DNA of 64,000 nucleotides from DATKDF01 sp963752045 (GTDB lineage: Bacteria; Acidobacteriota; Vicinamibacteria; Vicinamibacterales; SCN-69-37). Positions within the stretch are counted from its first letter, which is position 1; every line of letters starts with the position of its first letter. Below, piece after piece: positions 45,234 through 53,886 of this stretch. Made by a program: the position numbers and the translations under genes. Location of the stretch: positions 1,116,001-1,180,000 of the forward strand of contig CAVVWN010000008.1 of assembly GCA_963752045.1 (NCBI GenBank), in the 5' to 3' direction. The notes below the pieces were generated by a model. It ran no database searches. It was given only the letters and a program-made list of their open reading frames with translations, and had not been told where the DNA came from.

Positions 45234-48200
45234 GCGCGTATATCGAACTCCACACGTCTTCGGCGTTTTCTTTCCTCGACGGCGCGTCGCAGCCGGCGGC
45301 GCTCATCGAACGGGCTGCCGATCTGGGCTATCCGGCGGTCGCGCTTGCTCGACCGCGACGGGGTCTACGGCGCGCCGCAGTTCTATCGAGCCGCCAAAGC
45401 GGCCGGCCTCAAGGCCATCGTCGGCGCCGAGCTGACGATGGGCTGGCCGGAGGCGCAGGGCTCGGCCATGCGGGTGTCCTCCCTGCAGCCCGTCTGGTCG
45501 CTGCCCGTGCTCGTCGCGAGCGCCGAGGGCTATCGCAATCTCTGCCGTCTGATCACGCGGGCGAAGCTCCGGGCGCCCAAGGGCGAGTCGCGGCTGACGA
45601 TCGACGATCTCGATGGACAGATGGCCGGGCTCGTGGCGCTCGTCGGCCGGCAGGCGCTCGGGGCCGACCGGCATGGGGTTGGAGGGCTGGTCGACCGGCT
45701 CGTGGGCGTGTTCGGGCGCCGCCAGGTCTGGATGGAGGTGCAGCGGCACTACCGCCGCGACGAACAGGCCGCGATCGCACTCGCTTCTCGACCTCGGGGC
45801 GGCGTTTCGCGTTCCGGTGATGGCCTCAAACGGCGTGCGGTTTGCGACACCTGACGCCCGTCCGCTCTACGACGTCTTGACGTGCCTGCGCCACAAGACC
45901 ACGCTCGCTCGGGCAGGCCGACGGTTGACGGTCAATGCCGAGCGGTACCTGAAACCGCCGGAGCAGATGACGCGGCTGTTCTCGGATGTGCCGCAGGCGC
46001 TGGCCGGCACCGAGGCGCTCGCCGAGCGGCTGGAGTTCACGCTCGACCATCTGGGGTACCGGTTTCCGGACTATCCGGTGCCCGCCGGCGAGACCCAGGC
46101 GTCGTTTCTGCGGCGGCTCGCGCAGGTGGGTGCGCGCGATCGCTATCGGCCCTATCACGATCGCGCCCGGGCGCAGATCGCGCGCGAGCTGGACCTTGTC
46201 GAGAAACTCGAGCTGGCCGGGTATTTCCTCATCGTCTGGGATCTGGTCAATTTCTGCCGGCAGCAGGGCATCCTGGTGCAGGGACGAGGGTCGGCGGCCA
46301 ACAGCGCCGTCTGTTATGCCCTCGGCATCACGGCCGTCGATCCGGTGGGCATGGACCTGCTGTTCGAGCGGTTCCTGTCCGAGGAGCGGGGCGAGTGGCC
46401 GGACATCGACCTCGATCTGCCGAGTGGCGACCGGCGCGAGCGCGTCATCCAGTACGTCTACGAGCGGTACGGCAGGCTCGGCGCGGCGATGACGGCCAAC
46501 GTGATCACCTATCGGGGGCGGAGCGCCGCGCGGGAAGTGGGCAAGGTGCTCGAGCTGGACGACGACGAGATCGGGCGGCTCTCGCGGACGATGAGCCAGT
46601 TCGAGTTCGTTGATCCGGAGGAGACGATCGCGCGCAACCTCCGGGAGTCCGGCATGGATCCCGACGACCCGCGCTACCGGCTGTTCGCGCGGCTGTGGCG
46701 TGAGATGCAGGACCTGCCGAGGCACCTCGGCCAGCATTCGGGCGGCATGGTGATCTGTCAGGGCCGGCTCGACGAGGTCGTGCCGCTCGAGAACGCCAGC
46801 ATGCCCGGGCGGGTGGTCGTCCAGTGGGACAAGGACGACTGTGCGGACCTCGGCATCATCAAGGTCGACCTGCTCGGGCTCGGCATGATGGCGGTGCTCG
46901 AAGAGGCGCTGGCGATCATCAATATCGGGACTGGGCGCTCGGCGCTGGGCGCTGGGGACGCTGACGAGGGTGAGCGCCCAGCGCCCAGGGTCGAGCGCCT
47001 CGATCTGGCGCATCTGCCGCCCGACGACCCGGTGGTCTACCGGATGCTGCAGCAGGCCGATACCGTCGGGGTGTTTCAGGTGGAATCGCGGGCGCAGATG
47101 GCGACGCTGCCGCGGATGCGGCCCGAGCATTTCTACGATCTGGTGGTGGAGGTGGCCCTCATCCGTCCGGGCCCCATCGTGGGCAACATGGTGCACCCGT
47201 ATCTGCGGCGGCGGCGCGGCGACGAGCCCGTCACCTATGCCCATCCGCTGCTCGAGCCGGTGCTCGCGCGCACGCTGGGCGTGCCGCTCTTTCAGGAACA
47301 GCTGCTGCGGATGGCGATGGTCGTGGCCGGGTTCAGCGGCGGGGAGGCCGAGGAGCTCCGCCGGGCCATGGGCTTCAAGCGGTCGGTCAAGCGCATGCAG
47401 CAGATCGAGACGAAGCTGCGCGCCGGCATGGCGCGTAACGGCATCGGCCAGGAGGCCGCCGACGCAGATCGTGCAGTCGATCACGTCGTTTGCGCTCTAC
47501 GGATTCCCTGAATCACATGCGGCCAGCTTCGCACTGATCGTGTATGCCAGTGCGTATCTCAAGGCGCACTATCCGGCGGCCTTCTACACGGCGCTGCTCA
47601 ATAACCAGCCGATGGGCTTCTACCACCCGGCCACGCTCGTCAAGGACGCGCAGCGCCACGGCGTGCGGTTTGCGCCGGTGGACGTGCAGGTGTCCGACTG
47701 GGACTGCCGGGTGGAGCTGGATGGGGCGGTGCGGCTCGGGTTTCGCATGGTGCGCGGCTTGCGGGAGGAGTCTGGCCGGCGGATCGCCGGAGGCGGGATC
47801 GGCCGAGCGCCGAGCGCCGAGGGCCGAATGCCGAGTGCCGGGCACCGAGCGCCGAGTGCCGAATACCGGGCACCGGGCACCTGGCACCAAGCGCCGAGTG
47901 CCGAGCGCCCAGCGCCCAGTGCCAGGTTCTCGTCCATCGACGATCTGGTCGCGCGCGTGAAGCTGCGGCAGGACGAGTTGCGGACGCTCGCCGACATCGG
48001 CGCGCTTGCGCCGTTCGGCGGTGACCGCCGGACGGCGCTCTGGCAGGCCGAGCGGGCCGCGAGGCCAGCGGGGCCGCTCTTTCAGGGGGACGGGTCTCGA
48101 TCTGTGGAAAACTCCGGTGACCGTGTGGATGTGCTCCAGACGGCGATGTCACCGGAGTTTTCCACAGATCGAGACCCGTCCCCTTTACCTGCCATGTCGC

Positions 48201-48610
48201 TGCTCGATCGGGTGCGGGCCGACTACGACGGCACGGGGCTGACGATCGGCCCGCACCCGATGGCGCTCGCCCGCGCGTCGCTGTCGACGCGCGGCGTGCA
48301 GCGCGCCGCGGATCTGCCACGCGGACGCGCCGGTCGGCGCGTCCGCGTGGCCGGCGCGGTCATCACGCGTCAGCGTCCGGGCACCGCCAAGGGGTTCGTG
48401 TTTCTCTCGATCGAAGACGAAACCGGGATCGCCAACATCATCATCAATCCCGATGTCTTTGCCGCGCACAAACGCACGGTCGTCGACGAGCCGTATCTGC
48501 TGGTGGAGGGCATCCTGCAGAATCAGCAGGGGTCAGTGTCCGTGAAGGCCGATCGCATCGAGGCGCTCGGCCACCAGGGACCCACGCTCGAGTCGCATGA
48601 TTTTCACTGA
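45230..48610 (+). CDS. dnaE2: Error-prone DNA polymerase DnaE2 (three frameshifts, three in-frame repeat insertions)
   Basis: C-family translesion polymerase. The TTG start at 45230 overlaps the imuB stop and yields the PHP domain start YIELHTSSAFSFLDGAS. Polymerase motifs include VQGRGSAANSAVCYALGIT, PDIDLDLPSGDRRERVIQYV, HLGQHSGGMVIC and LRRAMGFKRSVK. A C-terminal OB-fold domain follows (RVAGAVITRQRPGTAKG, FLSIEDETGIANIII). One-base insertions near 45345, 45782 and 47464 break the frame; deleting them gives about 1125 residues. Insertions at 46930-46990, 47798-47935 and 48086-48183 encode low-complexity or palindromic sequence absent from typical DnaE2. Confidence 0.9.
46931..46988. repeat. 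Inverted GGGCGCTGGG-type repeat inside dnaE2
   Basis: CTGGGCGCTCGGCGCTGGGCGCTGGG is mirrored by GAGCGCCCAGCGCCCAG some 15 bp later. It lies between the polymerase segments ALAIINI and VERLDLAHL and is translated in frame as a Gly/Ala/Glu-rich linker. It is an inverted array of roughly 8-9-bp units like the intergenic ones. Confidence 0.75.
47798..47935. repeat. GCCGAGYGCC-type tandem/inverted array inside dnaE2
   Basis: Variants of GCCGAGCGCC, GCCGAGTGCC and GGGCACC recur about fifteen times over 138 bp, with GCGCCCAGCGCCCAGTGCC at the right end. The array is translated in frame as Ala/Pro/Ser/Arg-rich sequence (APSAE, PSAGHRAPSAEYRAPG) between the Pol III finger/C-terminal region and FSSIDDLVARV. 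Confidence 0.85.
48086..48183. repeat. Perfect 36-bp inverted repeat inside dnaE2
   Basis: Arm 48086-48121 (starts GGGGACGGGTCTCGATCTG) is the exact reverse complement of arm 48148-48183, with a 26-bp centre. It is translated in frame between GPLFQ and LPAMSLLDRVRADYDG. The perfect arms suggest a recent palindromic mobile element of MITE/REP type. Confidence 0.9.
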
Positions 48611-48615
48611 CACGC

Positions 48616-48835
48616 GCTCATTCGCGAATTAGCGAATTAGTGAATTAGTGAATTAGTGAATTAGTGAATTGGCGAATTGGCGAATAGCGAAGTGAGCGAA
48701 TCGAGCGAATCGAGCGAATGGGATCGGTGAATGAGTGCGCGATCGATTCACTCATGCACTTGATCCGGTCACTCACTCGCTCACTCACTCACTCACTCAC
48801 TCATGTCGTTCACTGAATTCGCTGAATTCGCTAAT
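48616..48835. repeat. GAATTAGT / CACT repeat cluster between convergent genes
   Basis: A run of 8-bp GAATTAGT/GAATTGGC units (48624-48690), then GAGCGAATC units, then GATC-rich sequence, CACTCACT runs (48768-48802) and GAATTCGCT units (48815-48840). The left and right parts are roughly complementary (GCGAATTAGCGAATT against AATTCGCTAATTCGC). It fills the whole gap between dnaE2 and the convergent VWFA gene, and the latter's last codons and stop lie inside it. Confidence 0.85.
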
Positions 48836-50867
48836 TCGCTGAATTGACAACAAACTGCACATCCCGCCTGGCCGATCGGCCGCCGCGAGAGACGTCCACC
48901 GTGAGCAGGTACCGGCCTGGCTGCAGGCGGGCGAGCGGGAGCTCGAAGCCATAGTCGGCGCTCCGGTCGTTCGCGAACCGATCCGGTGCCAGCGATTCGG
49001 TCGTGCGTGTGACGACCGTGTCGCGGGCGTCGGTGACGCGAATCGAGAGCTCGATGGGCTGCAGACGGCCGGAGCCGCCCTGGTACACCTGGAAGAACGC
49101 CCGCACCTGGTCCGAACGATTGAAGGTCCGCTGGCTCGTCGGGTCCAGGGGGACCAGCGGGTAGAACGCGCCGGCCGGAAGCGACGGCGCCGCGCCTCGA
49201 GCGGCCAGCACGACGCCGGACAGTGTGAGCGGTTCTTTCGAGAAGTCGGGCACCTCGAGTTCGTAGTAGACGCTGCCGCTCTTGCTGAAGAGCGAGCTTT
49301 CGGCCGCGAGCCGAATCTGATACCGGCCAGCAGGCAGGTCGAACCGGGTGAGCACGTCGTAGGTCAGCGGCTCGCCAGTCCGCGCCGTGAGGCGGACCGT
49401 CTTGCGTTGCGATCCGCGGGGGTCGCCAGCGGCGGTGAACGCGCTCAGCAGGACCTCGAGCGTCTCGCTGACTTCCGCCTCGGCCGCCACGGGCGGCGGC
49501 TGGCGGATGCCCAGTACGACGGCCAGGGCGGCCTCGGGCCGGCCGGGAATCGCAAACGGGGCGACCGACGCCTGCATGCCGATGTCCGGGTTCGGCAGGA
49601 TGCCCGCGAGCGCGTTGTTGAGTCGTATGGCTGGCGCCGTGTCGGGAGGAAGTGGCGGGTCGCGTTCGTCGAAGTAGGCACTGCGCGTCCGGACGTCGAC
49701 GTCGCGCCGGTTCACCTTCACCTCCACCCGCCGGATCGACCGGTCGTCGCGCGGGCGGGTGGACTGATACCCGAGCAGGTAGTACGAGCTGTTCTCGCGG
49801 AAGATCTGCGCGATGCCCTCGTCGAACGTGTTCGTATTGATGAAGGCCCGGCCGCCGCTGTTCTCCGAAACCGTCTGCAGGAACTCCTGGTTCAATCGCG
49901 AGAGTTGCAGACCGCCGAGCAGTCCGCGCTGGCGGATCGACTGGGCAAGCGGGTCCGCCGGCATGACGGTCTGACTCTGGAAGAAGAAGTTCAGGCCGCC
50001 GACGCCCGACGGATCGAGCGCGTAGATGTTGACGTTTCCGTGCTGCGCGCGCAGAAAGGTCTCCTGGATGGCCGCCGTGAAGGTCTCCTGCGTGTTCTGG
50101 ACGAGCGCGGTTGCCAGGTCGCGCTCGAGCGTCGTGCCGGCCCGCGGACCGATGGCTTCGGGCTGCGAGGCCGCTTCAGTGTCGACCGGCACGCCGGTGC
50201 TGACGTAGACGATGGCCTTGCGACGCTGGGGGACGGTGCGCAGGTAGGCCGACACCTGTCCGAGCGTCCGGATGGTCGAGAAGAACCAGTAGTTCTCGTC
50301 GTTCATCGACAGGCCGGCGTAGGCGAACCCTGCCGACATCCTGTTGACCGCGGCGGTGAGCCGGGCGCGGTCGTTCGTGAAATCCACGGCGTGGCGGTTG
50401 TCACGCGTGAAGATGACCGCGGCCAGGTCCGACGGGCCCAGCCGCGCGATGACATCCCGCCCGATGGCGCGGGCGCGGTTGACGAGCTGCGGGTCGTTCG
50501 GGATCGTCGCATCGTCCATCACGATGGCAAACAGCCGGCCGTCACCGAGGCTGTTCGTTCGGACGTCGGCCTGGACCTCGCGCATCCATGCGGTCTCGAC
50601 GGGATCGGGCTCCGGAACGTCGATGGGCACGAAGGCCACAATCGACTGAGCGACACCGTTCTCGAGGACCGTGAAGTCCCCGGCGGCCAGCCCACGGATC
50701 GGCCGCCGGTTCTTGTCGAGTACCGACACGTCCACCTGGACGACGTCGATTCCGGCCCGGAAGACGGGCTGCTGCGGCGGCGCCTGCCCGGTTGCGACAG
50801 GGGCAGACGTCGAGAAGAGGAGCAGCGCGGCGAGGGCAGGGCCGAGGACGGCGCGAAGGCGCGTCAT
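48831..50867 (-). CDS. Secreted VWFA-related domain protein of the acidobacterial type
   Basis: Signal peptide (residues 1-28), then FRAGIDVVQVDVSVLDKNRRPIRGLAAGDFTVLENG, the opening of the acidobacterial VWFA-related domain. A divergent MIDAS-like segment FAIVMDDATIP and VYVSTGVPVD follow; then SSYYLLGYQSTRPRDD and beta-rich domains. 678 residues. Such proteins are exported and probably bind or scaffold others; the function is unknown. The last four codons come from the repeat cluster at 48616-48835. Confidence 0.88.
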   Translation of the reverse strand: MTRLRAVLGPALAALLLFSTSAPVATGQAPPQQPVFRAGIDVVQVDVSVLDKNRRPIRGLAAGDFTVLENGVAQSIVAFVPIDVPEPDPVETAWMREVQADVRTNSLGDGRLFAIVMDDATIPNDPQLVNRARAIGRDVIARLGPSDLAAVIFTRDNRHAVDFTNDRARLTAAVNRMSAGFAYAGLSMNDENYWFFSTIRTLGQVSAYLRTVPQRRKAIVYVSTGVPVDTEAASQPEAIGPRAGTTLERDLATALVQNTQETFTAAIQETFLRAQHGNVNIYALDPSGVGGLNFFFQSQTVMPADPLAQSIRQRGLLGGLQLSRLNQEFLQTVSENSGGRAFINTNTFDEGIAQIFRENSSYYLLGYQSTRPRDDRSIRRVEVKVNRRDVDVRTRSAYFDERDPPLPPDTAPAIRLNNALAGILPNPDIGMQASVAPFAIPGRPEAALAVVLGIRQPPPVAAEAEVSETLEVLLSAFTAAGDPRGSQRKTVRLTARTGEPLTYDVLTRFDLPAGRYQIRLAAESSLFSKSGSVYYELEVPDFSKEPLTLSGVVLAARGAAPSLPAGAFYPLVPLDPTSQRTFNRSDQVRAFFQVYQGGSGRLQPIELSIRVTDARDTVVTRTTESLAPDRFANDRSADYGFELPLARLQPGRYLLTVDVSRGGRSARRDVQFVVNSAN

Positions 50868-51037
50868 CGCCCCACTCCCCTGGAGGCGGTGGAGATGATC
50901 ATGTCGAGAAACTCCTGAACTCCCCGGCAGGGCTGGTTCTGGGAGTATACACGGCCGGCGGCCGGCCAGGCTCCGGCCCGGTGGCTGATGGGCGTGCTCC
51001 GGCCGAGAAATGCACGTCGTCTGACCGTGTCAAGCCC

Positions 51038-52420
51038 CTACTGAAAAATGCGGACCCGCGGCAGCACGCTCCTCGTACCTGTCGTACCTGTCGTACCTGT
51101 CGTACCTGTCGTACCTGTCGTACCCGTCGTACCCGTCGTACCCGCCTTGTAGACCCGCCCGCCCTTCATCACGAAGACGACATCGCGAGTGCTCGTGATG
51201 TCGTCGAGCGGATTGCCGCGAACGGCGATGATGTCGGCCTCGAATCCGGGTGCGAGCGTGCCGATGGCCTCGCCGAGCCGGATTGACTCGGCCGCGAGCG
51301 AGGTGGCCCCGATGAGCGCCTCACGGGCAGGCTGGCCGCCGTCGAGCACGCGGGTGATGATCTCGCGCGCGTTCTGGCCGTGGGCCCCGGCGACCGCGTC
51401 GGTGCCGAGGGGCATCTTTACTCCCGAGGCCACGGCGCGCACGAACATCTCGCTCTTGTCGGCGACGGCCTTCTCCATGAAGGCGAATCCTTCCTCGTTG
51501 TAGTTGCCGAACCCCATGAAACGATCCTTGTTCTCGATGTAGTTCTGCAGCACGAGCCCGATGTTCGGGTCGAAGTACACGCCCTTGTCCCGCATCAGCG
51601 CCAGGGCCTCGTTCGAGGCGAACGCGCCATGCTCGACCTGCGTGCAGCCGGCGTTCACGGCCCTGATGATGGCCTCCGAGGCGTGGGCGTGCACGAGCGT
51701 GCGCAAGCCCTGCGCGCTGGCCTCCCCGCAGGCGGCATCGAGCTGTTCCTGCGTCATCGTGGGCGCGCCGCCGTTCCGGATGCTGTCGGATGCGAAGAGC
51801 TTGATGACGTCGGCGCCCGAGTTCTTGAGCGCGCGGACCTGCTCGCGGAGCATGGATGGCGAGAGCGGTTCCCCGCGACGGCTGCCCTGTACCTGGCCGA
51901 GCGACGAGAGGATGCGCGGGCCCACGAGGGCGCCGCTCTTCACCGCCGCGCGCAACTCGGCGTCTCCGCGGCTCCCGACGTTCTGCACCGTGGTGAAGCC
52001 GGAGAGAAGCGTGGCTTCGAGGTTCTTCGCGATCGCGGCTCGAGCCTGCTCGGGCGTCTCGGCCGGCTCGCCCTCGCGCCGGCCGTACTTGCCGTTCGGC
52101 TGGAAGTGCCAGTCGATGTGCGTGTGCACGTCGATGAAGCCGGGCAGAAGCGTGACATCTCCCAGGTCGTACGTCACGGGGCCCGTGCGGGCATCGATGG
52201 CCACGATCCGCGCGGGCGTCACCACGATGCCGCCGCGCACCTGCTCGACCGAGGCTCGCACTTCAATGACCTGGTTGGTGAGGAGCGTGCCTCGGCCGTC
52301 GAAGAGCCGGGCCGCGCGGATGGTGACGCTGTTCTCCTGGGCGGGGGCCGGTGCTGCCGGACCGAAGGGCATGCCCGAGAGGAGCAGGGCGGCGAACAGG
52401 AGCAACGGGCGCGCTGGCAT
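51038..52420 (-). CDS. Exported amidohydrolase (imidazolonepropionase-like)
   Basis: Signal peptide ending PAPAQE; amidohydrolase barrel with metal site LLPGFIDVHTHIDWH, a lysine/His region GADVIKLFASDSIRNGG, HAHASEAI, VEHGAFAS and GTDAVAGAHGQN. 460 residues. After the closing beta-sandwich (DIIAVRGNPLDDITS, VFVMKGGRVYKAG) the C-terminus runs into about eight TTG triplets from a 9-bp DNA repeat, then TRSVLPRVRIFQ. Hydrolyses an unknown cyclic amide or dipeptide. Confidence 0.87.
   Translation of the reverse strand: MPARPLLLFAALLLSGMPFGPAAPAPAQENSVTIRAARLFDGRGTLLTNQVIEVRASVEQVRGGIVVTPARIVAIDARTGPVTYDLGDVTLLPGFIDVHTHIDWHFQPNGKYGRREGEPAETPEQARAAIAKNLEATLLSGFTTVQNVGSRGDAELRAAVKSGALVGPRILSSLGQVQGSRRGEPLSPSMLREQVRALKNSGADVIKLFASDSIRNGGAPTMTQEQLDAACGEASAQGLRTLVHAHASEAIIRAVNAGCTQVEHGAFASNEALALMRDKGVYFDPNIGLVLQNYIENKDRFMGFGNYNEEGFAFMEKAVADKSEMFVRAVASGVKMPLGTDAVAGAHGQNAREIITRVLDGGQPAREALIGATSLAAESIRLGEAIGTLAPGFEADIIAVRGNPLDDITSTRDVVFVMKGGRVYKAGTTGTTGTTGTTGTTGTTGTTGTRSVLPRVRIFQ
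51075..51146. repeat. 9-bp tandem repeat at the 3' end of the amidohydrolase gene
   Basis: Eight units: five GTACCTGTC, then GTACCCGTC variants. As a 9-bp period it keeps frame and encodes a Thr-Thr-Gly repeat in the minus-strand gene. The unit number may vary between strains. Confidence 0.9.
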
Positions 52421-52515
52421 GGGGCCTCCGAGTCTGGGGCGGCGGTTGGTGAGCTCAGCGGATTAGTGATTGAAACGCAAGGGGGAGTCAAATCGGCTCC
52501 AAGCGGACCGGCGGG

Positions 52516-52521
52516 TAGAAT
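52516..52521 (+). promoter_or_regulatory. -10 element of the SET-domain gene
   Basis: TAGAAT ends 8 nt before the ATG at 52530, with no ribosome-binding site between: a likely leaderless start. Confidence 0.45.
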
Positions 52522-52529
52522 GCAGTGCC

Positions 52530-52961
52530 ATGAGCGTCCTTCGTCGATTCGTTTCGCCAACGGGAAAGCGTCTGTCACTTCGAAGCTCGAAGATTGCCGG
52601 CCGTGGCGTGTATGCCGCCGAACCGATTACCAAGAACTCCCGCATCATCTTCTACGCCGGCGAGAAGATCTCCGTCCGGGAGGCGGACAGGCGAGAGCAC
52701 CGGTACCAGGCCAAGGGGCGCATCTGGTGTTTCACGCTCAACCGGCGTTGGGTCCGCGACGCAGCCGTCGGCGGCAACGAGGCCCGGTTCATCAATCACT
52801 CATGCCGCCCGAACTGTTACGTCGAGATCGCCGGCGAAACGATCTGGATTCGCGCCGCGCGGAACATCCGATCGGGCGAAGAGTTGTCCTACGACTACAA
52901 CACGGGCGGCGAAGCCGGCATTGGCTGCCGATGCCGACCCGCGTGCCGGACGGTCCTGTGA
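52530..52961 (+). CDS. SET-domain protein lysine methyltransferase-like
   Basis: 143 residues made almost wholly of a SET domain: SKIAGRGVYAAEPITKNSRII (SAM-binding start), NEARFINHSCRPNCYVEI (the NHSC motif), GEELSYDYNT (catalytic tyrosine region) and a short post-SET CRCRPAC cluster that may bind zinc. Such domains are typical of eukaryotic histone methyltransferases, and bacterial ones often modify other proteins. The gene overlaps the following esterase gene by 31 bp. The substrate is unknown; the basic tail of CarD is one speculative target. Confidence 0.88.
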   Translation: MSVLRRFVSPTGKRLSLRSSKIAGRGVYAAEPITKNSRIIFYAGEKISVREADRREHRYQAKGRIWCFTLNRRWVRDAAVGGNEARFINHSCRPNCYVEIAGETIWIRAARNIRSGEELSYDYNTGGEAGIGCRCRPACRTVL

Positions 52962-53638
52962 CGAGGGTCGGGCACGTCGTCTACCTGCACGGTTTCGCCT
53001 CGTCGCCGGAATCGTCGAAGGCCGGACGCTTCAAGGCTGCGCTCGAAGCCCGCGGCGTGAGCTTCGTCTGCCCCGATCTCAATGAACCCGCGTTCGAGAC
53101 CCTCACGGTCACGCGCATGCTCGCGCAGACGAAGGCTGCGGCTGACGAGGCTCGAGAAGGCCCGGTCGCCCTCGTCGGATCGAGTCTCGGCGCGTTCCTC
53201 GCCCTGCACGCCGCAGCCGCCGACCGAGCCGGCCGCGTCGATCGGCTGATCCTTCTCGCGCCCGCGCTCGACTTCGGCGGCAACCGGCTCCGTCAGTTGG
53301 GTGCGCACGGCATCGACGAGTGGCGGCGCCGGGGCAGCCTCCGCGTGATGCACTACGCACTCGGCGAGGAGCGCGAAATTGGATTCGCGCTGTACGAGGA
53401 CGCCGCGCGCTTCGACGCGTTCGCGCTGGAGATGGGCCTGCCGGTGCTGGCTTTCCAGGGCCGCCGCGACGCGGTGGTGGACCCCGCGATGGTCGTCGAC
53501 TGGGCCTCGACCCGGCCGACCGTCGATCTCCGGCTGGTCGACGACGATCATCAGTTGTCGGCCTCGATGGCGGAGATCTGGGCCGAGAGCGAGCGTTTTC
53601 TCGGGCTCAGTCAGGCCGAACGGCCGACGACGCGATGA
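52931..53638 (+). CDS. YqiA-like alpha/beta-hydrolase esterase
   Basis: VVYLHGFASSPESSKAGRFKAAL and the nucleophile elbow ALVGSSLGAFLALHAAA are the YqiA/UPF0227 pattern. LAFQGRRDAVVDPAMVVDW and DDDHQLSASM give the acid and histidine. 235 residues. The ATG at 52931 overlaps the SET gene. Likely a small serine esterase; substrate unknown. Confidence 0.85.
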   Translation: MPTRVPDGPVTRVGHVVYLHGFASSPESSKAGRFKAALEARGVSFVCPDLNEPAFETLTVTRMLAQTKAAADEAREGPVALVGSSLGAFLALHAAAADRAGRVDRLILLAPALDFGGNRLRQLGAHGIDEWRRRGSLRVMHYALGEEREIGFALYEDAARFDAFALEMGLPVLAFQGRRDAVVDPAMVVDWASTRPTVDLRLVDDDHQLSASMAEIWAESERFLGLSQAERPTTR

Positions 53639-53654
53639 GGCGGACGCGCGCGGC

Positions 53655-53871
53655 GTGAGGGTGCGACACGGCCGGTGAGTACGATTGGCACCCGCACGGC
53701 CGGGTTCGGATCAGCTTTCCGGCCGTAGTCGATTCGGTCCTCGTGACGGCGGACAGTCCGGGACACTGTGGCGGAGTGCTCGAGATCGTGTTCGAAGGGC
53801 GCCGGCGGTTCAGGGGAGGGCACGGCATCTTCATTGGACTTGCGCCCGGGCCCTGTTCCGGAGGGCCCTGA
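53655..53871 (+). CDS. Possible small protein with one frameshift
   Basis: Between the esterase and the convergent dehydrogenase, GTG 53655 opens MRVRHGR and then stops. If one G near 53672 is an insertion error, the frame continues through EYDWHPHGRVRISFP, VDSVLVTADSPGHCGG and IVFEGRRRFRGGHGIFIGL to TGA 53871, about 71 residues. Composition looks protein-like, but no family is recognised and it may be non-coding. Confidence 0.25.
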
Positions 53872-53886
53872 CAATCCGGCCGCGCC

